This document shows, one piece after another, positions 8,317 through 16,740 of a stretch of DNA of 64,000 nucleotides. The notes beneath the pieces are model-generated. The model worked only from the letters and a program-made list of their open reading frames with translations, was not told the origin of the DNA and ran no database searches. The stretch comes from Burkholderiaceae bacterium. GTDB taxonomy: Bacteria; Pseudomonadota; Gammaproteobacteria; Burkholderiales; Burkholderiaceae_C. The DNA lies in the NCBI GenBank assembly GCA_024235855.1, contig JACKLN010000010.1, positions 62,001 through 126,000 on the forward strand. The letters run 5' to 3'. The translations under genes were made by a program, and so were the position numbers. Each line of letters starts with the position of its first letter. Within the stretch, counting starts at the first letter, position 1.

Positions 8317-8781
8317 TCAGGTGATGTCGGCCGAAATGGCGCGCGCCCAGGCGGCGCGCTGGGCGGCCTCGTCGGTCTGCTTCTGATCGCGCCGCTGCGC
8401 CAGCCGCTGTTGCGCCGCCAGGCGGCGTTCGATCAGCTTGCGCACGGCGGCCACGCGCTGTTCGCAGCGCCTGAGCTGTTCGTGCGCTCGTGCCACGCGC
8501 TGCCCCTGCTGGCGGCATTGGGCGTCCTGCTGCGCGATGGCCTGGTCCAGGCGCTGCGAGAACCCGTGGTGACATTGCAGCAGGGCCGGCACCGTCGGCT
8601 GGCGGAACTGCGCAGTCCAGCGGGCCTGGAACTGGGCACGGTACGACTGCAGCTCGCTGGCCTGGTCGGCATGGCGCCTGGCCAGTGCCTCGGCCTCGCG
8701 CAGTGCCGCCTGGGCAGCATCGCGCTCGCCCTCGGCGTGTTCGAGCAGCGTCTTCAGCGATTGCAGCGAAGCCGGCGTCAT
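8317..8781 (-). CDS. fliJ: Flagellar export protein FliJ
   Basis: 154 residues, almost wholly alpha-helical and charged, rich in Ala, Gln, Arg and Glu throughout. This is the coiled-coil composition of FliJ, which inserts like the ATP synthase gamma subunit into the FliI hexamer. The sequence itself is poorly conserved; identification rests on size, coiled coil and position between fliI (11 bases upstream) and fliK. It is a cytoplasmic export-ATPase stalk and chaperone-recycling factor. Confidence 0.85.
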   Translation of the reverse strand: MTPASLQSLKTLLEHAEGERDAAQAALREAEALARRHADQASELQSYRAQFQARWTAQFRQPTVPALLQCHHGFSQRLDQAIAQQDAQCRQQGQRVARAHEQLRRCEQRVAAVRKLIERRLAAQQRLAQRRDQKQTDEAAQRAAWARAISADIT

Positions 8782-8792
8782 CGGTCAGGCCC

Positions 8793-10202
8793 TCAGGCGT
8801 TCGGCACCAACGTTGCCAGCTGCTTCAGGCTGGCCGGCAGCGTGGCGCGGTCGTGCATGTCCTGCTGCAGCATCGCGGTCAGCGGTGGGTGCAGCTTCAC
8901 GGCCAGGTCGAGCTCGGCATCGTGGCCCGGGGTGTAGGCACCCAGTTGGATCAGGTCGCGGGCCTTGTTGTACCGGGCCAGCATCTGTCGGGCACGGCGG
9001 GCGGCCGCCACGTGTCCGCGGTCAGCCACGGAACCCATCACGCGCGAGATCGACTTCTCGACGTCAATGGCCGGGAAGTGGCCTGCCTCCGCCAGTTCGC
9101 GCGACAGGACGATATGACCGTCCAGGATGCCGCGTGCCGCGTCGGCGATCGGGTCCTGCGGGTCGTCGCCCTCGGTCAGCACCGTGTAGAAGGCCGTGAT
9201 CGAGCCATTGCCTTGGAGGCCGTTGCCACTGCGCTCCACCAGTGCCGGCAGCTTGGCGAACACGCTGGGTGGATAGCCCTTTGTGGCTGGTGGCTCGCCG
9301 ATGGCCAGCGCGATCTCGCGCTGGGCCATCGCGTAGCGGGTCAGGCTGTCCATCAGCAGCAGCACGTGGCGACCTTGATCGCGGAAGTGCTCGGCGATGG
9401 CGGTGGCATAGGTTGCGCCTTGCAGGCGCACCAAGGGAGGCGCGTCGGCCGGGGCGGCGACGACCACGCTGCGGGCGCGACCCTCGTCGCCGAGGATGTC
9501 CTCGATGAATTCCTTGACCTCGCGTCCGCGTTCGCCGATCAGGCCGACGACGATGACGTCGGCCGCGGTGTAGCGGGCCATCATGCCCAACAGGACAGAC
9601 TTGCCCACGCCGGTGCCGGCGAACAGACCCAGGCGTTGGCCGCGGCCGACGGTGAGCAGCGCATTGATGGCGCGTACGCCGGTGTCCAGCGGCTGGCGTA
9701 CCGGGTCGCGGTCCATGGCGTTGATGGGGCGGCGCACCATGGGGAGCTCGGCGGTGCCCGCCAGGGGCCCGCCACGGTCCATCGGCACGCCGTGGGCGTC
9801 GACGACGCGGCCGAGCAACCCGACACCCATGGGCAGGTGCAGGCCGCGATCCTCGCTGCGTCGCCAGGGGTGGTTCTCCTGGCCGAAGCGCGGCGGCAGG
9901 TTGGGGGCAGGGCGTGGTACGACGCGGGCACCGCTGGCCAGGCCATGCACCTCGCCCGTGGGCATCAGGAAGGCACGATCGCCGTTGAACCCCACGACTT
10001 CGGCCAGCACCGGGGGCTGCCCCTCGCTGAAGACCTCGCACACCGAGCCCACCGGGACGCGCACGCCGGCCGCCTCGAGCACGAGCCCGGTCACGCGCAC
10101 CAGCGAACCCTCGGTCTCCAGTGGCTGGGGCAAGGCGGCGAAGGTCTGCAGATCGGCCAGGTAGCGCTGCCAGCGGCTGCGGCGTTCCACCACGGATGTC
10201 AT
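8793..10202 (-). CDS. fliI: Flagellum-specific export ATPase FliI
   Basis: 469 residues from the ATG at 10202, which overlaps the fliH stop as ATGA. The P-loop is [17 protein letters not shown] (about 180-195). The Walker B region is [36 protein letters not shown], the FliI/SctN signature. [35 protein letters not shown] precedes the P-loop, as in all family members. It is a cytoplasmic hexameric ATPase at the export gate, partnered by FliH and FliJ encoded on either side. Confidence 0.97.
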   Translation of the reverse strand: MTSVVERRSRWQRYLADLQTFAALPQPLETEGSLVRVTGLVLEAAGVRVPVGSVCEVFSEGQPPVLAEVVGFNGDRAFLMPTGEVHGLASGARVVPRPAPNLPPRFGQENHPWRRSEDRGLHLPMGVGLLGRVVDAHGVPMDRGGPLAGTAELPMVRRPINAMDRDPVRQPLDTGVRAINALLTVGRGQRLGLFAGTGVGKSVLLGMMARYTAADVIVVGLIGERGREVKEFIEDILGDEGRARSVVVAAPADAPPLVRLQGATYATAIAEHFRDQGRHVLLLMDSLTRYAMAQREIALAIGEPPATKGYPPSVFAKLPALVERSGNGLQGNGSITAFYTVLTEGDDPQDPIADAARGILDGHIVLSRELAEAGHFPAIDVEKSISRVMGSVADRGHVAAARRARQMLARYNKARDLIQLGAYTPGHDAELDLAVKLHPPLTAMLQQDMHDRATLPASLKQLATLVPNA

Positions 10203-10954
10203 GCGTCGGGCTCCTCGCTGCCGGTCACAGACGACCAGGGTTCCGTGCTGCCCAGTGCGCCAGCGGCCTGAGCCCAGCGCGATTCGATGCGGGCATCGAC
10301 GGCGCCGAGGTCGGATTCGATGCGGCAACCGCCGCGCCGGATCGAGGCTTCAGCCACCAGGCGCGCTCCACGGGCCTGCAGCAGTTCCCCTGCACCTTCG
10401 GCGACCAGCGGCAGATCCTGCGGGTGCACGTGCACGGCAATCTGGCGGGCCGACAGCAGCACGGCACCGACGGCCTCGCCGGCCACCCGGGCCACCAGTT
10501 CGGGCTGCACGCTGAGCTCATGCCGCAGCACCTGCCGCGCCAGTTGCACGGCGGTGGCGGCCACGGCGTCGGCCAGCTGCGCCTCCAGGGCGTCGAAGGC
10601 GGCATCCATGCCCTGCACCAGGGCGCCCACCTGGGCGGTGGCCTGGGCGGCGAAGCTCTGCTTGAATCCTTCCAGCGCCACCAGGCCGTCACGGTAGCCG
10701 TCCTCGTAGCCGGCCTGCCGGGCCGCGGCAAGCTCCGCCTGTGGATCGACGGGCGGGGCCTGTGGCTCCGGCGCCTCGGCCTGCGGGTGCATTGCCGGAT
10801 GAGGACCGATCCGGTCCCCGAAGGAGTCTGGCGCCCAGGCAGCAAAGTCCTGCAGTTCCTCGCGGGGAATGAAGCGCGTGTAGGCGTTGCCGGCCTTGCT
10901 GCCCGGCGGCGGCGGCACATTGCGGATCCGGCTGCGGTCAGACGTACTGCTCAT
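10199..10954 (-). CDS. fliH: Flagellar assembly protein FliH
   Basis: 251 residues from the ATG at 10954, which has GGAGG seven bases upstream. The N-terminus is variable and Pro-rich, with [20 protein letters not shown], a FliH-type segment. The helical middle includes [22 protein letters not shown]. The C-terminal domain contains [25 protein letters not shown] and resembles the ATP synthase delta subunit. Its start overlaps the end of fliG by 17 bases and its stop overlaps fliI. It regulates FliI and anchors it to the FliN ring. Confidence 0.93.
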   Translation of the reverse strand: MSSTSDRSRIRNVPPPPGSKAGNAYTRFIPREELQDFAAWAPDSFGDRIGPHPAMHPQAEAPEPQAPPVDPQAELAAARQAGYEDGYRDGLVALEGFKQSFAAQATAQVGALVQGMDAAFDALEAQLADAVAATAVQLARQVLRHELSVQPELVARVAGEAVGAVLLSARQIAVHVHPQDLPLVAEGAGELLQARGARLVAEASIRRGGCRIESDLGAVDARIESRWAQAAGALGSTEPWSSVTGSEEPDA

Positions 10955-11948
10955 CAACGCCGCCTCCCATCACGATCTGGCCTTCGTCGGCGAGACGGCG
11001 GACGATCTTCAGCATTTCCTTCTGTTCCGATTCGACTTCGGACAGCTTGACCGGACCGCGCGACTCCAGGTCCTCGCGCAGCGTCTCGGCGGCGCGGGTG
11101 GACATGTTCTTCAGGATCTTCTCCCGCAGTTCCGGCGTGGCGCCCTTGAGCGCGATCACCAGCGACTCGGACTGCACTTCCTTCATCAGCGCCTGGATGC
11201 CCTTGTCGTCCAGGTTGACCAGGTCGTCGAAGACGAACATGTTGTCCATGATCTTCTGCGCCAGGTCGTTGTCGCTCTCGCGCACGAAGTCCAGCACAGA
11301 GGTTTCGATCGCGCTGCCCAGCAGGTTCAGGATCTCCGCGGCGGCCTTGACGCCGCCCAGGTTGGCCTTCTTCATCCGGTCGCCGCCGGCGAGCACCTTG
11401 CTCATCACGTCGTTGAGATCCTTCAACGCCATCGGCTGGATGCCGTCGAGCGTGGCAATGCGCACCAGCACCTCGTTGCGCTGGCGTTCGGTCATCAGCT
11501 TGAGAACGTCCGACGCCTGGTCCACCTCCAGGTGCACGACGATGGCCGCCACGATCTGCGGGTGCTCGTTGCGCAGCAGTTCGGCCACGCTCTGTGCGTC
11601 CATCCACTTCAGGCTCTCGATGCCGGTGACGTCGCTGCCCTGCAGGATGCGGTCGATCAGGAGGTTGGCCTTGTCGTCGCCCAGTGCCTTGCGCAAGACC
11701 GACTTGACGTACTCGTCGGTGTCGCTGACCAGCATGTTCTGGTCCTGGGCCACGGTGTCGAACTTGTCCAGCACCTTCGAGAAGCGCTCGCGCGGCACCG
11801 ACTTCATTCGCGCGATGGTCTCGCCCAGGCGCTGCACCTCCTTCGGCCCCAGGTGCTTGAAGACCTCGGCTGCCTCCTCCTCGCCCAGCGACATCAGCAG
11901 GATCGCCGCGTCCTCCAGGCCTTGCTCGTCCAGGTTGCTGCTTGCCAT
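10938..11948 (-). CDS. fliG: Flagellar motor switch protein FliG
   Basis: 336 residues, usual length. The N-domain binds FliF (EDAAILLMSLGEEEAAEVFKHLGPKEVQ). The middle domain has the EHPQIVAAIVVHLE motif (EHPQ at about 130-133), which contacts FliM. The C-terminal domain carries the charged helix with KGATPELREKILKNMSTRAAETLREDLES, the torque residues facing the stator. It follows fliF by 12 bases and overlaps fliH. It is the rotor component that interacts with MotA. Confidence 0.97.
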   Translation of the reverse strand: MASSNLDEQGLEDAAILLMSLGEEEAAEVFKHLGPKEVQRLGETIARMKSVPRERFSKVLDKFDTVAQDQNMLVSDTDEYVKSVLRKALGDDKANLLIDRILQGSDVTGIESLKWMDAQSVAELLRNEHPQIVAAIVVHLEVDQASDVLKLMTERQRNEVLVRIATLDGIQPMALKDLNDVMSKVLAGGDRMKKANLGGVKAAAEILNLLGSAIETSVLDFVRESDNDLAQKIMDNMFVFDDLVNLDDKGIQALMKEVQSESLVIALKGATPELREKILKNMSTRAAETLREDLESRGPVKLSEVESEQKEMLKIVRRLADEGQIVMGGGVDEQYV

Positions 11949-11960
11949 GCTGTCGCCCGG

Positions 11961-13634
11961 TCAGGCTGCGGCTTCGGGGTTGACCCAGCTGCGCATGATG
12001 TTGGCCACTGCCGCCGGGTTCTCCTTGGCCAGCCGGCGGGCGGCCTCGAGCTTCTCGTTGGCCTGTGGTGCCTCGAGCTGTGGAGGTGCGGCCTCCACTG
12101 GCGGCAGTTCCTCCTCGTCTGCGACCACGGCGTCGACCTGGCTGCCAGGCGCCGGCGGCAATGGGGTCGTTGCGGCCTTGAGTGCCGGTCGAATGAAACC
12201 GAACAGCGCGATCAGTGCCACCAGAACCAGCGCCACCGGGGTCGCGCCGCTGCGCAGAAGGTCCTGCACCCATGGTTGTTCCCACAGCGGCAGTTCTGCC
12301 TCCGGCGCCGGCGCCTCGGTGTGGAAGGGTACGTTGATGACCTGCACCTTGTCGCCCCGCTCGGCATCGAAGCCGATGCCCTGCTGTACGAGCGCCGTGA
12401 GCTTCTCGATCTCTTCGGGGGCCAGTGGCGTCGTGGTGGTCTTGCCCTTGGCGTCGGTGACCGTGCGGTGGTTGACCACGACGGCGGCGTTCAGCCGGCG
12501 CACCGTGCCCGTGGCGCCACGCGTGACCCGCACGGTCTTGTCGACCTCGTAGCGGGTCTCGGCCTCGCGGCGGCCGTTGCCACCCGTCGTGCTGGTCAGC
12601 GCCGCCTGCAACGGCGCGGCTGCACCCGTGATCGGCGCGGCCGGCGTTGCCTGGGGCTGGTTGCTCTGCGCGCCGGGCACGCCGGCCGGAACGGCGGCGC
12701 CGGGCTGTGACGATTCCTCGCTGCGCGTGGCGCGGATGGCGGCCGGCGCGTTGCCGGTGTTGGGCCGGTACTCCTCGGCGGTCGACTCCACCTGCGAGAA
12801 GTCCACGTCGGCAGACACCGTGGCGCGCAGGTTGCCGCGGCCGACCACCGGTTCCAGCAGTTCCAGCACGCGCTGCACGGCCACGCTCTCGATGTTGCGG
12901 CGGTAGTCCAGTTGCACGGAGTCCAGGCCGTTGGCGTTCTCCTGCGGGTTGAGCAGCGCACCTGTGCTGTCGATGATGCTCACCTCACTGGGCTTCAGGT
13001 CCGGCACGCTGCGCGACACCAGGTGCACGATGCCGGCGATCTGCGCGCGGTCCAGCGTGCGGCCCGGGTGCAGCGTCAGTGCGACGGACGCGGTCGCCTT
13101 TTCCTGTTCACGGAAGAAGCCGTTCTGATTGGGTATGCCCAGGTGCACGCGCGCGGCGGCCACGGAGTCCAGCGTCGTGATCGTGCGCACCAGCTCGCCT
13201 TCGCGGGCGCGTTGCAGGCTGATCGATTCCAGGCGCTGCGTACGGCCAAAAGGGGACACCTTGTCCAGAGCGTCGTAGCCGCTTTCGCCGCCTTTGGGCA
13301 GGCCTGCGGCGCCGAGCTTCATGCGCAGTTCGTAGACCTTGTCGGCCGGCACCAGGATCATGCTGGCCCCTTCACCGATGCGGTACGGAACACCAAGCTG
13401 TTGCAGCTTTTCGATCACCTGGCCGCCGTCCTTCTCGCTGAGGCTGGGGAACAGCGGGCGGTACTCACCGTCACGCACGTTCATCGACAGCGCCACGATC
13501 ACCGCCAACAGGGCTGCCAGCCCGATGCCCAGGTTCATCTTGCTGCGGGCAGGCATCGAAGCCAGGCGCGCGGCGAAGCCCGGCTGGGCTGGCACGAGCA
13601 TCGGGGCGGCAGGAGCGACAGCGGCGTTGTCCAT
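11961..13634 (-). CDS. fliF: Flagellar MS-ring protein FliF
   Basis: 557 residues from the ATG at 13634 (MDNAAVAP), a usual FliF length. A longer frame to 13742 (MELKSEPG) is possible but would leave less than 90 bases to the divergent fliE. The first membrane helix is at about 40-60 (MNLGIGLAALLAVIVALSMNV). The periplasmic ring-building domains include REGELVRTITTLDSVAAARVHLGIP. The second helix is at about 470-490 (PVALVLVALIALFGFI), and the C-terminus is the FliG-binding tail (ANIMRSWVNPEAAA). It forms the MS ring, the first structure of flagellar assembly, and starts the long minus-strand operon. Confidence 0.95.
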   Translation of the reverse strand: MDNAAVAPAAPMLVPAQPGFAARLASMPARSKMNLGIGLAALLAVIVALSMNVRDGEYRPLFPSLSEKDGGQVIEKLQQLGVPYRIGEGASMILVPADKVYELRMKLGAAGLPKGGESGYDALDKVSPFGRTQRLESISLQRAREGELVRTITTLDSVAAARVHLGIPNQNGFFREQEKATASVALTLHPGRTLDRAQIAGIVHLVSRSVPDLKPSEVSIIDSTGALLNPQENANGLDSVQLDYRRNIESVAVQRVLELLEPVVGRGNLRATVSADVDFSQVESTAEEYRPNTGNAPAAIRATRSEESSQPGAAVPAGVPGAQSNQPQATPAAPITGAAAPLQAALTSTTGGNGRREAETRYEVDKTVRVTRGATGTVRRLNAAVVVNHRTVTDAKGKTTTTPLAPEEIEKLTALVQQGIGFDAERGDKVQVINVPFHTEAPAPEAELPLWEQPWVQDLLRSGATPVALVLVALIALFGFIRPALKAATTPLPPAPGSQVDAVVADEEELPPVEAAPPQLEAPQANEKLEAARRLAKENPAAVANIMRSWVNPEAAA

Positions 13635-13705
13635 GTGTTCGAGGCGTTGCGCGGACGGCAGGCGTCCAGCGATGCCGCATTGTTCGGTCAGGCGCCCCGC
13701 ATCGT

Positions 13706-13720
13706 TGGCACCAAAAAGGC
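13706..13720 (+). promoter_or_regulatory. Weak sigma-54-like site upstream of fliE
   Basis: TGGCAC and then GC with exactly ten bases between the GG and GC pairs (GG-N10-GC), about 105 bases upstream of the fliE start. The TTGC box is only half conserved. It overlaps the possible extended 5' end of fliF. Many Burkholderiales run flagella from FlhDC rather than sigma-54, so chance is a real possibility. Confidence 0.22.
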
Positions 13721-13824
13721 CGGGTTCGGACTTCAGTTCCATCCATCGCTGCCGAGGGGGGTGGCTACAGTGCCGTCCATGCCAGAGCCCGCGAAGGGCC
13801 GGTCGCTGCCCCGAAAGACCTCGC

Positions 13825-14151
13825 ATGGACCTCAAGCTCAAACCGTTCGACTTCAACCAGGCCGTGGCCCGTGCCGGGCTGCGTCCCGACGGTCAGCCGC
13901 TGGCCAAGGCCGCCCCCGCCGTGGAAGGGGCCAACTTCCGCGATGCGATGGCGCAGGCGCTGCGTTCGGTCAGCGACGCGCAGAACGAGGTCAGCGGCAT
14001 GCGCAAGGCCTTCGCGATGGAAGATCCGACGGTGTCTCTGGAACAGGTGATGATCGCGGGCGAGAAGGCCAAGCTGGGATTCACCGCCGCGGTGGGTGTG
14101 CGCAACCGCCTGGTGCAGGCCTACAGCGAGATCATGAACATGCAGGTCTGA
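13825..14151 (+). CDS. fliE: Flagellar hook-basal body complex protein FliE
   Basis: 108 residues, the usual FliE size. The C-terminal half is characteristic: ANFRDAMAQALRSVSDAQNEVS, then EDPTVSLEQVMIAGEKAKLGF, and finally VRNRLVQAYSEIMNMQV. FliE connects the MS ring to the rod and is the first exported rod-side protein. It is transcribed divergently from fliF, the usual layout in this group, with about 190 bases between the starts. The two pseudopilin genes converge on it from the right. Confidence 0.95.
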   Translation: MDLKLKPFDFNQAVARAGLRPDGQPLAKAAPAVEGANFRDAMAQALRSVSDAQNEVSGMRKAFAMEDPTVSLEQVMIAGEKAKLGFTAAVGVRNRLVQAYSEIMNMQV

Positions 14152-14185
14152 GCCCGCGGGCCATGTCAGGGCCAGGACGGGCGGT

Positions 14186-14689
14186 TCAGCAAGGGGCCTG
14201 ACCGGCCAGCTGCGTCGTCGTGCAGATGCGCGCGCGGCCCAGCAGAGACAGGCTGACCTGGACTTCATGCTGCCCGTCGACCCCGCGCAGGCTCACCTGG
14301 ACACCCAGATCGGGCGTGCCGACCGGCTCGAGCATCACGTTGCTGGCCGAAACCAGGGTCACGCCTGGCCAGTCGGCGGCGCGTTCGGTCTTGAGCTGGC
14401 AAGGCTGCGGCGTGCCGCAGGCGCAGCCGGCCGTGCTGGCCACGGCGTAGCACCAGCCGGCGTCGCCGGAAAACACCACGTGCAGGGGCTGGCCCGATTG
14501 CACGGCTTCCAGCCGCGCTTCGTTGAGGTCCATGGCCAGCGTCTCGGCCAGTGACGACAGCCGCTGGCGGGCCAGGCGCTCGCCGAGAGTCGGCATGGCC
14601 ATCGTGGCCAGGATGGCGAGGACCGCCAGTGCGATCGTGATCTCGATCAGCGTCAGGCCCCGGGAGCAGCGCTGCGGTGTTCGGCCCAT
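14186..14689 (-). CDS. GspH/FimT-family type IV pseudopilin
   Basis: 167 residues from the ATG at 14689 (MGRTPQRCSRG). A type III (prepilin) signal is present: a short basic leader ending in Gly (CSRG), then LTLIEITIALAVLAILATMAMP, with Glu at +5 and a hydrophobic helix. The C-terminal part is GspH/FimT-like, with four or more Cys residues (GWCYAVASTAGCACGTPQPC) that could form disulfides. It is the second gene of a pair with a PilE-like pilin 16 bases upstream. Such minor pilins normally belong to type IV pilus or type II secretion systems, yet here they lie inside a flagellar cluster. Prepilin peptidase is not encoded in the window. Confidence 0.85.
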   Translation of the reverse strand: MGRTPQRCSRGLTLIEITIALAVLAILATMAMPTLGERLARQRLSSLAETLAMDLNEARLEAVQSGQPLHVVFSGDAGWCYAVASTAGCACGTPQPCQLKTERAADWPGVTLVSASNVMLEPVGTPDLGVQVSLRGVDGQHEVQVSLSLLGRARICTTTQLAGQAPC

Positions 14690-14705
14690 GGGGCGGTCCA
14701 CGGCC

Positions 14706-15107
14706 TCAGCGGTTCCAGCAGCGGCGTGACGGGCCTGGCGTGGCGAAGCCCTGCACCACCTGCAGGGTGATCTCGGCACACTCGGCGTCGGCCTGCTGCG
14801 GGCTGCCGTCAATGGGGCGGGCGACAACGGCGTAGCCGTCGGGTACGCCGGTGTCCAGGCTCAGAGCGTAGAGCCCTTCGGGACTGCGCAAAGACACGCC
14901 CAGCGCGGAGGGGTCTGCACTGTAGAGCCCGTGCAGGGCTCGATGGCGTTCCTGGGCCAGCTGCACACGTTCCAGGGCCAGGGTGGCGTCGGCACGGCGT
15001 GATGCGGTCAGTCGCGTCTCCATCGCAGGCCAGGCGAAAGTGACGAGCAGGCCGGTGACGGCCAGCACGATCGCCAGCTCTATCAGGGTGAAGCCTGACC
15101 TGGGCAT
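14706..15107 (-). CDS. PilE-like type IV pilin/pseudopilin
   Basis: 133 residues from the ATG at 15107 (MPRSGFTLIELAIVLAVTGLL). The leader is only five residues ending in Gly, followed by the classic FTLIEL motif with Glu at +5. The globular part has LERVQLAQERHRALHGLYSADP, typical of the PilE-like minor pilin group, and a C-terminal Cys pair (EC and RRCWNR). It lies four bases after the YcgR-type gene, so it may be cotranscribed with fliT and ycgR. Possible roles are a minor pilin in adhesion, DNA uptake or twitching. Nothing in its sequence ties it to flagella. Confidence 0.85.
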   Translation of the reverse strand: MPRSGFTLIELAIVLAVTGLLVTFAWPAMETRLTASRRADATLALERVQLAQERHRALHGLYSADPSALGVSLRSPEGLYALSLDTGVPDGYAVVARPIDGSPQQADAECAEITLQVVQGFATPGPSRRCWNR

Positions 15108-15111
15108 GCCA

Positions 15112-15873
15112 TCAGTCCAGAGACAGCATCCGCCGGTGCTTCTGCGTCTGGTCGATGTAGCGCTGCAGTGCACGGGCAGCCGCGGGGCCGAGGTCGGTCC
15201 ACTCGCAGCCGATCCGAACGCCGCGCTGTCCGGGGTGGATGGCCGTGACGTGCTGCAGGCTCAGGCCGGTATCGAAGCGGGTGTCGGCATCGAGATCGAT
15301 GCGCACCGCGCCCAGTCGCGTGCCGGGCTTCAGCGGGGGCACGTCGTCGCCGACGAACAGGGCGCACCCGCCTGCGCTGACATCCAGCACGCGCAACGGC
15401 AGCAGCATGTCGGGCATCGCGGGATGGCGCAGGTGTGCTGTCGGGGCGTGGCGTTCGAGCGTTCGCACGCGGTAGCTCTGGCGACGCTGGAAGCGGTACA
15501 TCTCCTGCGGCCACGCCGTTTGCAGCACTGCCCCCGAGCGTCCGCGGACGATCAACGGTCGTTCCAGGTCGAACTGCAGCTTGACGCTGTCCAGATAGGC
15601 CACGCCCACGAGTTCATCGGATTCGATCATCGCCGGCAGCTGTGGCCGGTCGGCGTCGATACTGAAGCTCAGGTTGCCGGCTCGCTCGTCGATCGACCAC
15701 AGCGACACCGACAGTGCGTGCGCGTCGGGACTGCTCAGCTGCACCGGAACCGCGCCGTCGCGCAGCTGGCGCAGGTAGGCCAGGATCTCGCCGGGGTGGG
15801 CGACGCGGAACTCCTGCCAGGCGTCGCGCCCGCCCTCGGCGGGCAGCGGGGCCGGTTGCGTGTCCAGGAACAT
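15112..15873 (-). CDS. ycgR: YcgR-type c-di-GMP-binding flagellar brake protein (PilZ domain)
   Basis: 253 residues from the ATG at 15873; an upstream TTG at 15882 is less likely. The N-terminal YcgR domain (about 20-125) is followed by a PilZ domain (about 125-240). The c-di-GMP motif R-x-x-x-R is present as RQSYR (131-135), preceded by the usual YRFQR, and the second motif is DVSAGG (164-169). C-di-GMP binding lets YcgR proteins contact the rotor or stator and slow swimming. It sits 19 bases after fliT in the flagellar cluster, which supports that role. Confidence 0.9.
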   Translation of the reverse strand: MFLDTQPAPLPAEGGRDAWQEFRVAHPGEILAYLRQLRDGAVPVQLSSPDAHALSVSLWSIDERAGNLSFSIDADRPQLPAMIESDELVGVAYLDSVKLQFDLERPLIVRGRSGAVLQTAWPQEMYRFQRRQSYRVRTLERHAPTAHLRHPAMPDMLLPLRVLDVSAGGCALFVGDDVPPLKPGTRLGAVRIDLDADTRFDTGLSLQHVTAIHPGQRGVRIGCEWTDLGPAAARALQRYIDQTQKHRRMLSLD

Positions 15874-15892
15874 TTCAGGCAACGTTCGGTGG

Positions 15893-16192
15893 TCAGTGCA
15901 GGGTTTGGCGCTTGCCGGCCATCATGTCGTCGAGATCCTGTAGCCAGGGCTCGGCCAGATGACGGATTTCCGCGTCGTTGATGAGGATGCGCTGCATGAT
16001 GCGCGACTTGGCCTTGGCCGCTTCGGCGTCCAGTGGCGAGTTGCGGGCTGCATGCTTCAGTTGGCTGATCAGCAAGACGCAGGCGCCCTCTAGCTTGACC
16101 ACCTGGTCCCAGTCGCCGGCCTTGGCGGCACTGAGCATGTCGGCGCTGGCCTGTTCGATGGCTTCGTAGTAGCTCAACAGTCGGGTATCCAT
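15893..16192 (-). CDS. fliT: Flagellar export chaperone FliT
   Basis: 99 residues from the ATG at 16192 (MDTRLLSYYEAIEQAS). All helical, with WDQVVKLEGACVLLISQLK and IMQRILINDAEIRHLAEPWLQDL, matching the FliT helix pattern. FliT binds the cap protein FliD and, in enterobacteria, FlhDC. It follows fliS by 22 bases in the fliD-fliS-fliT order. The family is poorly conserved, so the call rests on size, helices and neighbours. Confidence 0.86.
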   Translation of the reverse strand: MDTRLLSYYEAIEQASADMLSAAKAGDWDQVVKLEGACVLLISQLKHAARNSPLDAEAAKAKSRIMQRILINDAEIRHLAEPWLQDLDDMMAGKRQTLH

Positions 16193-16214
16193 GATCTGTC
16201 CTGTCGTCCGGGGC

Positions 16215-16649
16215 TCAACGGGCGTGGCTGTCGACCTGCGGGCCGATCGCTTGCCAGGCATCCTTCAGCGGGGCCAGCAGGCGCTGGCACTCCTCGATGG
16301 CCTGCTCGTCGTTGTGCAGGTTCGCGCTGGTCAGCCGCATCGACAGGTAGCCGTAAAGCGCGTGAAGGTCGGCGGCCAGGGCACCGCCGCCCCGGAGGTC
16401 CAGCGCCGCGCGCAGGCCTTCGTCGACGATCCTGGCCGCCCGACCCAGAGCACGGCCCTTGGCCTCCACCTGGCCGGCGCGGATGGCGCCCCTGGCCTGG
16501 GCCAGTGCGTCCATCAGTCCTTCGAACAGCATTTCGATCAGGCGATGCGGCGTGGCGGTGGCCACGGCCGTCTGGTGCCCGATCTGGCGGTACGCGTTGG
16601 CAAACGGGTTCGGGCGGCCGGGTCGGGTGGAGAGCTGGGGACTGAACAT
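16215..16649 (-). CDS. fliS: Flagellar export chaperone FliS
   Basis: 144 residues. Diagnostic segments are NAYRQIGHQTAVATATPHRLIEMLFEGLMDALAQARGAI and LYGYLSMRLTSANLHNDEQAIEE, conserved in all FliS proteins. It is a cytoplasmic chaperone that caps the C-terminal disordered region of flagellin and prevents early polymerisation. It lies between fliD and fliT and has its own sigma-28-like promoter candidate at 16683-16710. Confidence 0.95.
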   Translation of the reverse strand: MFSPQLSTRPGRPNPFANAYRQIGHQTAVATATPHRLIEMLFEGLMDALAQARGAIRAGQVEAKGRALGRAARIVDEGLRAALDLRGGGALAADLHALYGYLSMRLTSANLHNDEQAIEECQRLLAPLKDAWQAIGPQVDSHAR

Positions 16650-16682
16650 GTCGGTGTGGATCAGCGTGCGGGTATGTATGCC

Positions 16683-16710
16683 TTATCGGTCGCCGCCTGC
16701 CCGTGCTTGA
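16683..16710 (-). promoter_or_regulatory. Candidate sigma-28 (FliA) promoter of fliS
   Basis: On the minus strand, TCAAGCAC is followed after 12 bases by ACCGATAA, ending 34 bases before the fliS start. The -10 matches seven of eight bases of GCCGATAA. TCAA resembles the -35 TAAA, but the spacer is one base longer than ideal. Confidence 0.4.
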
Positions 16711-16740
16711 GTCGGGCGATCCATCGGGTTGAGACCTGGA

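Noticed and set aside
13635..13742. Longer FliF start at 13742 (MELKSEPG)
   Set aside because: Adds 36 residues unlike FliF N-termini and takes up most of the divergent promoter space with fliE.
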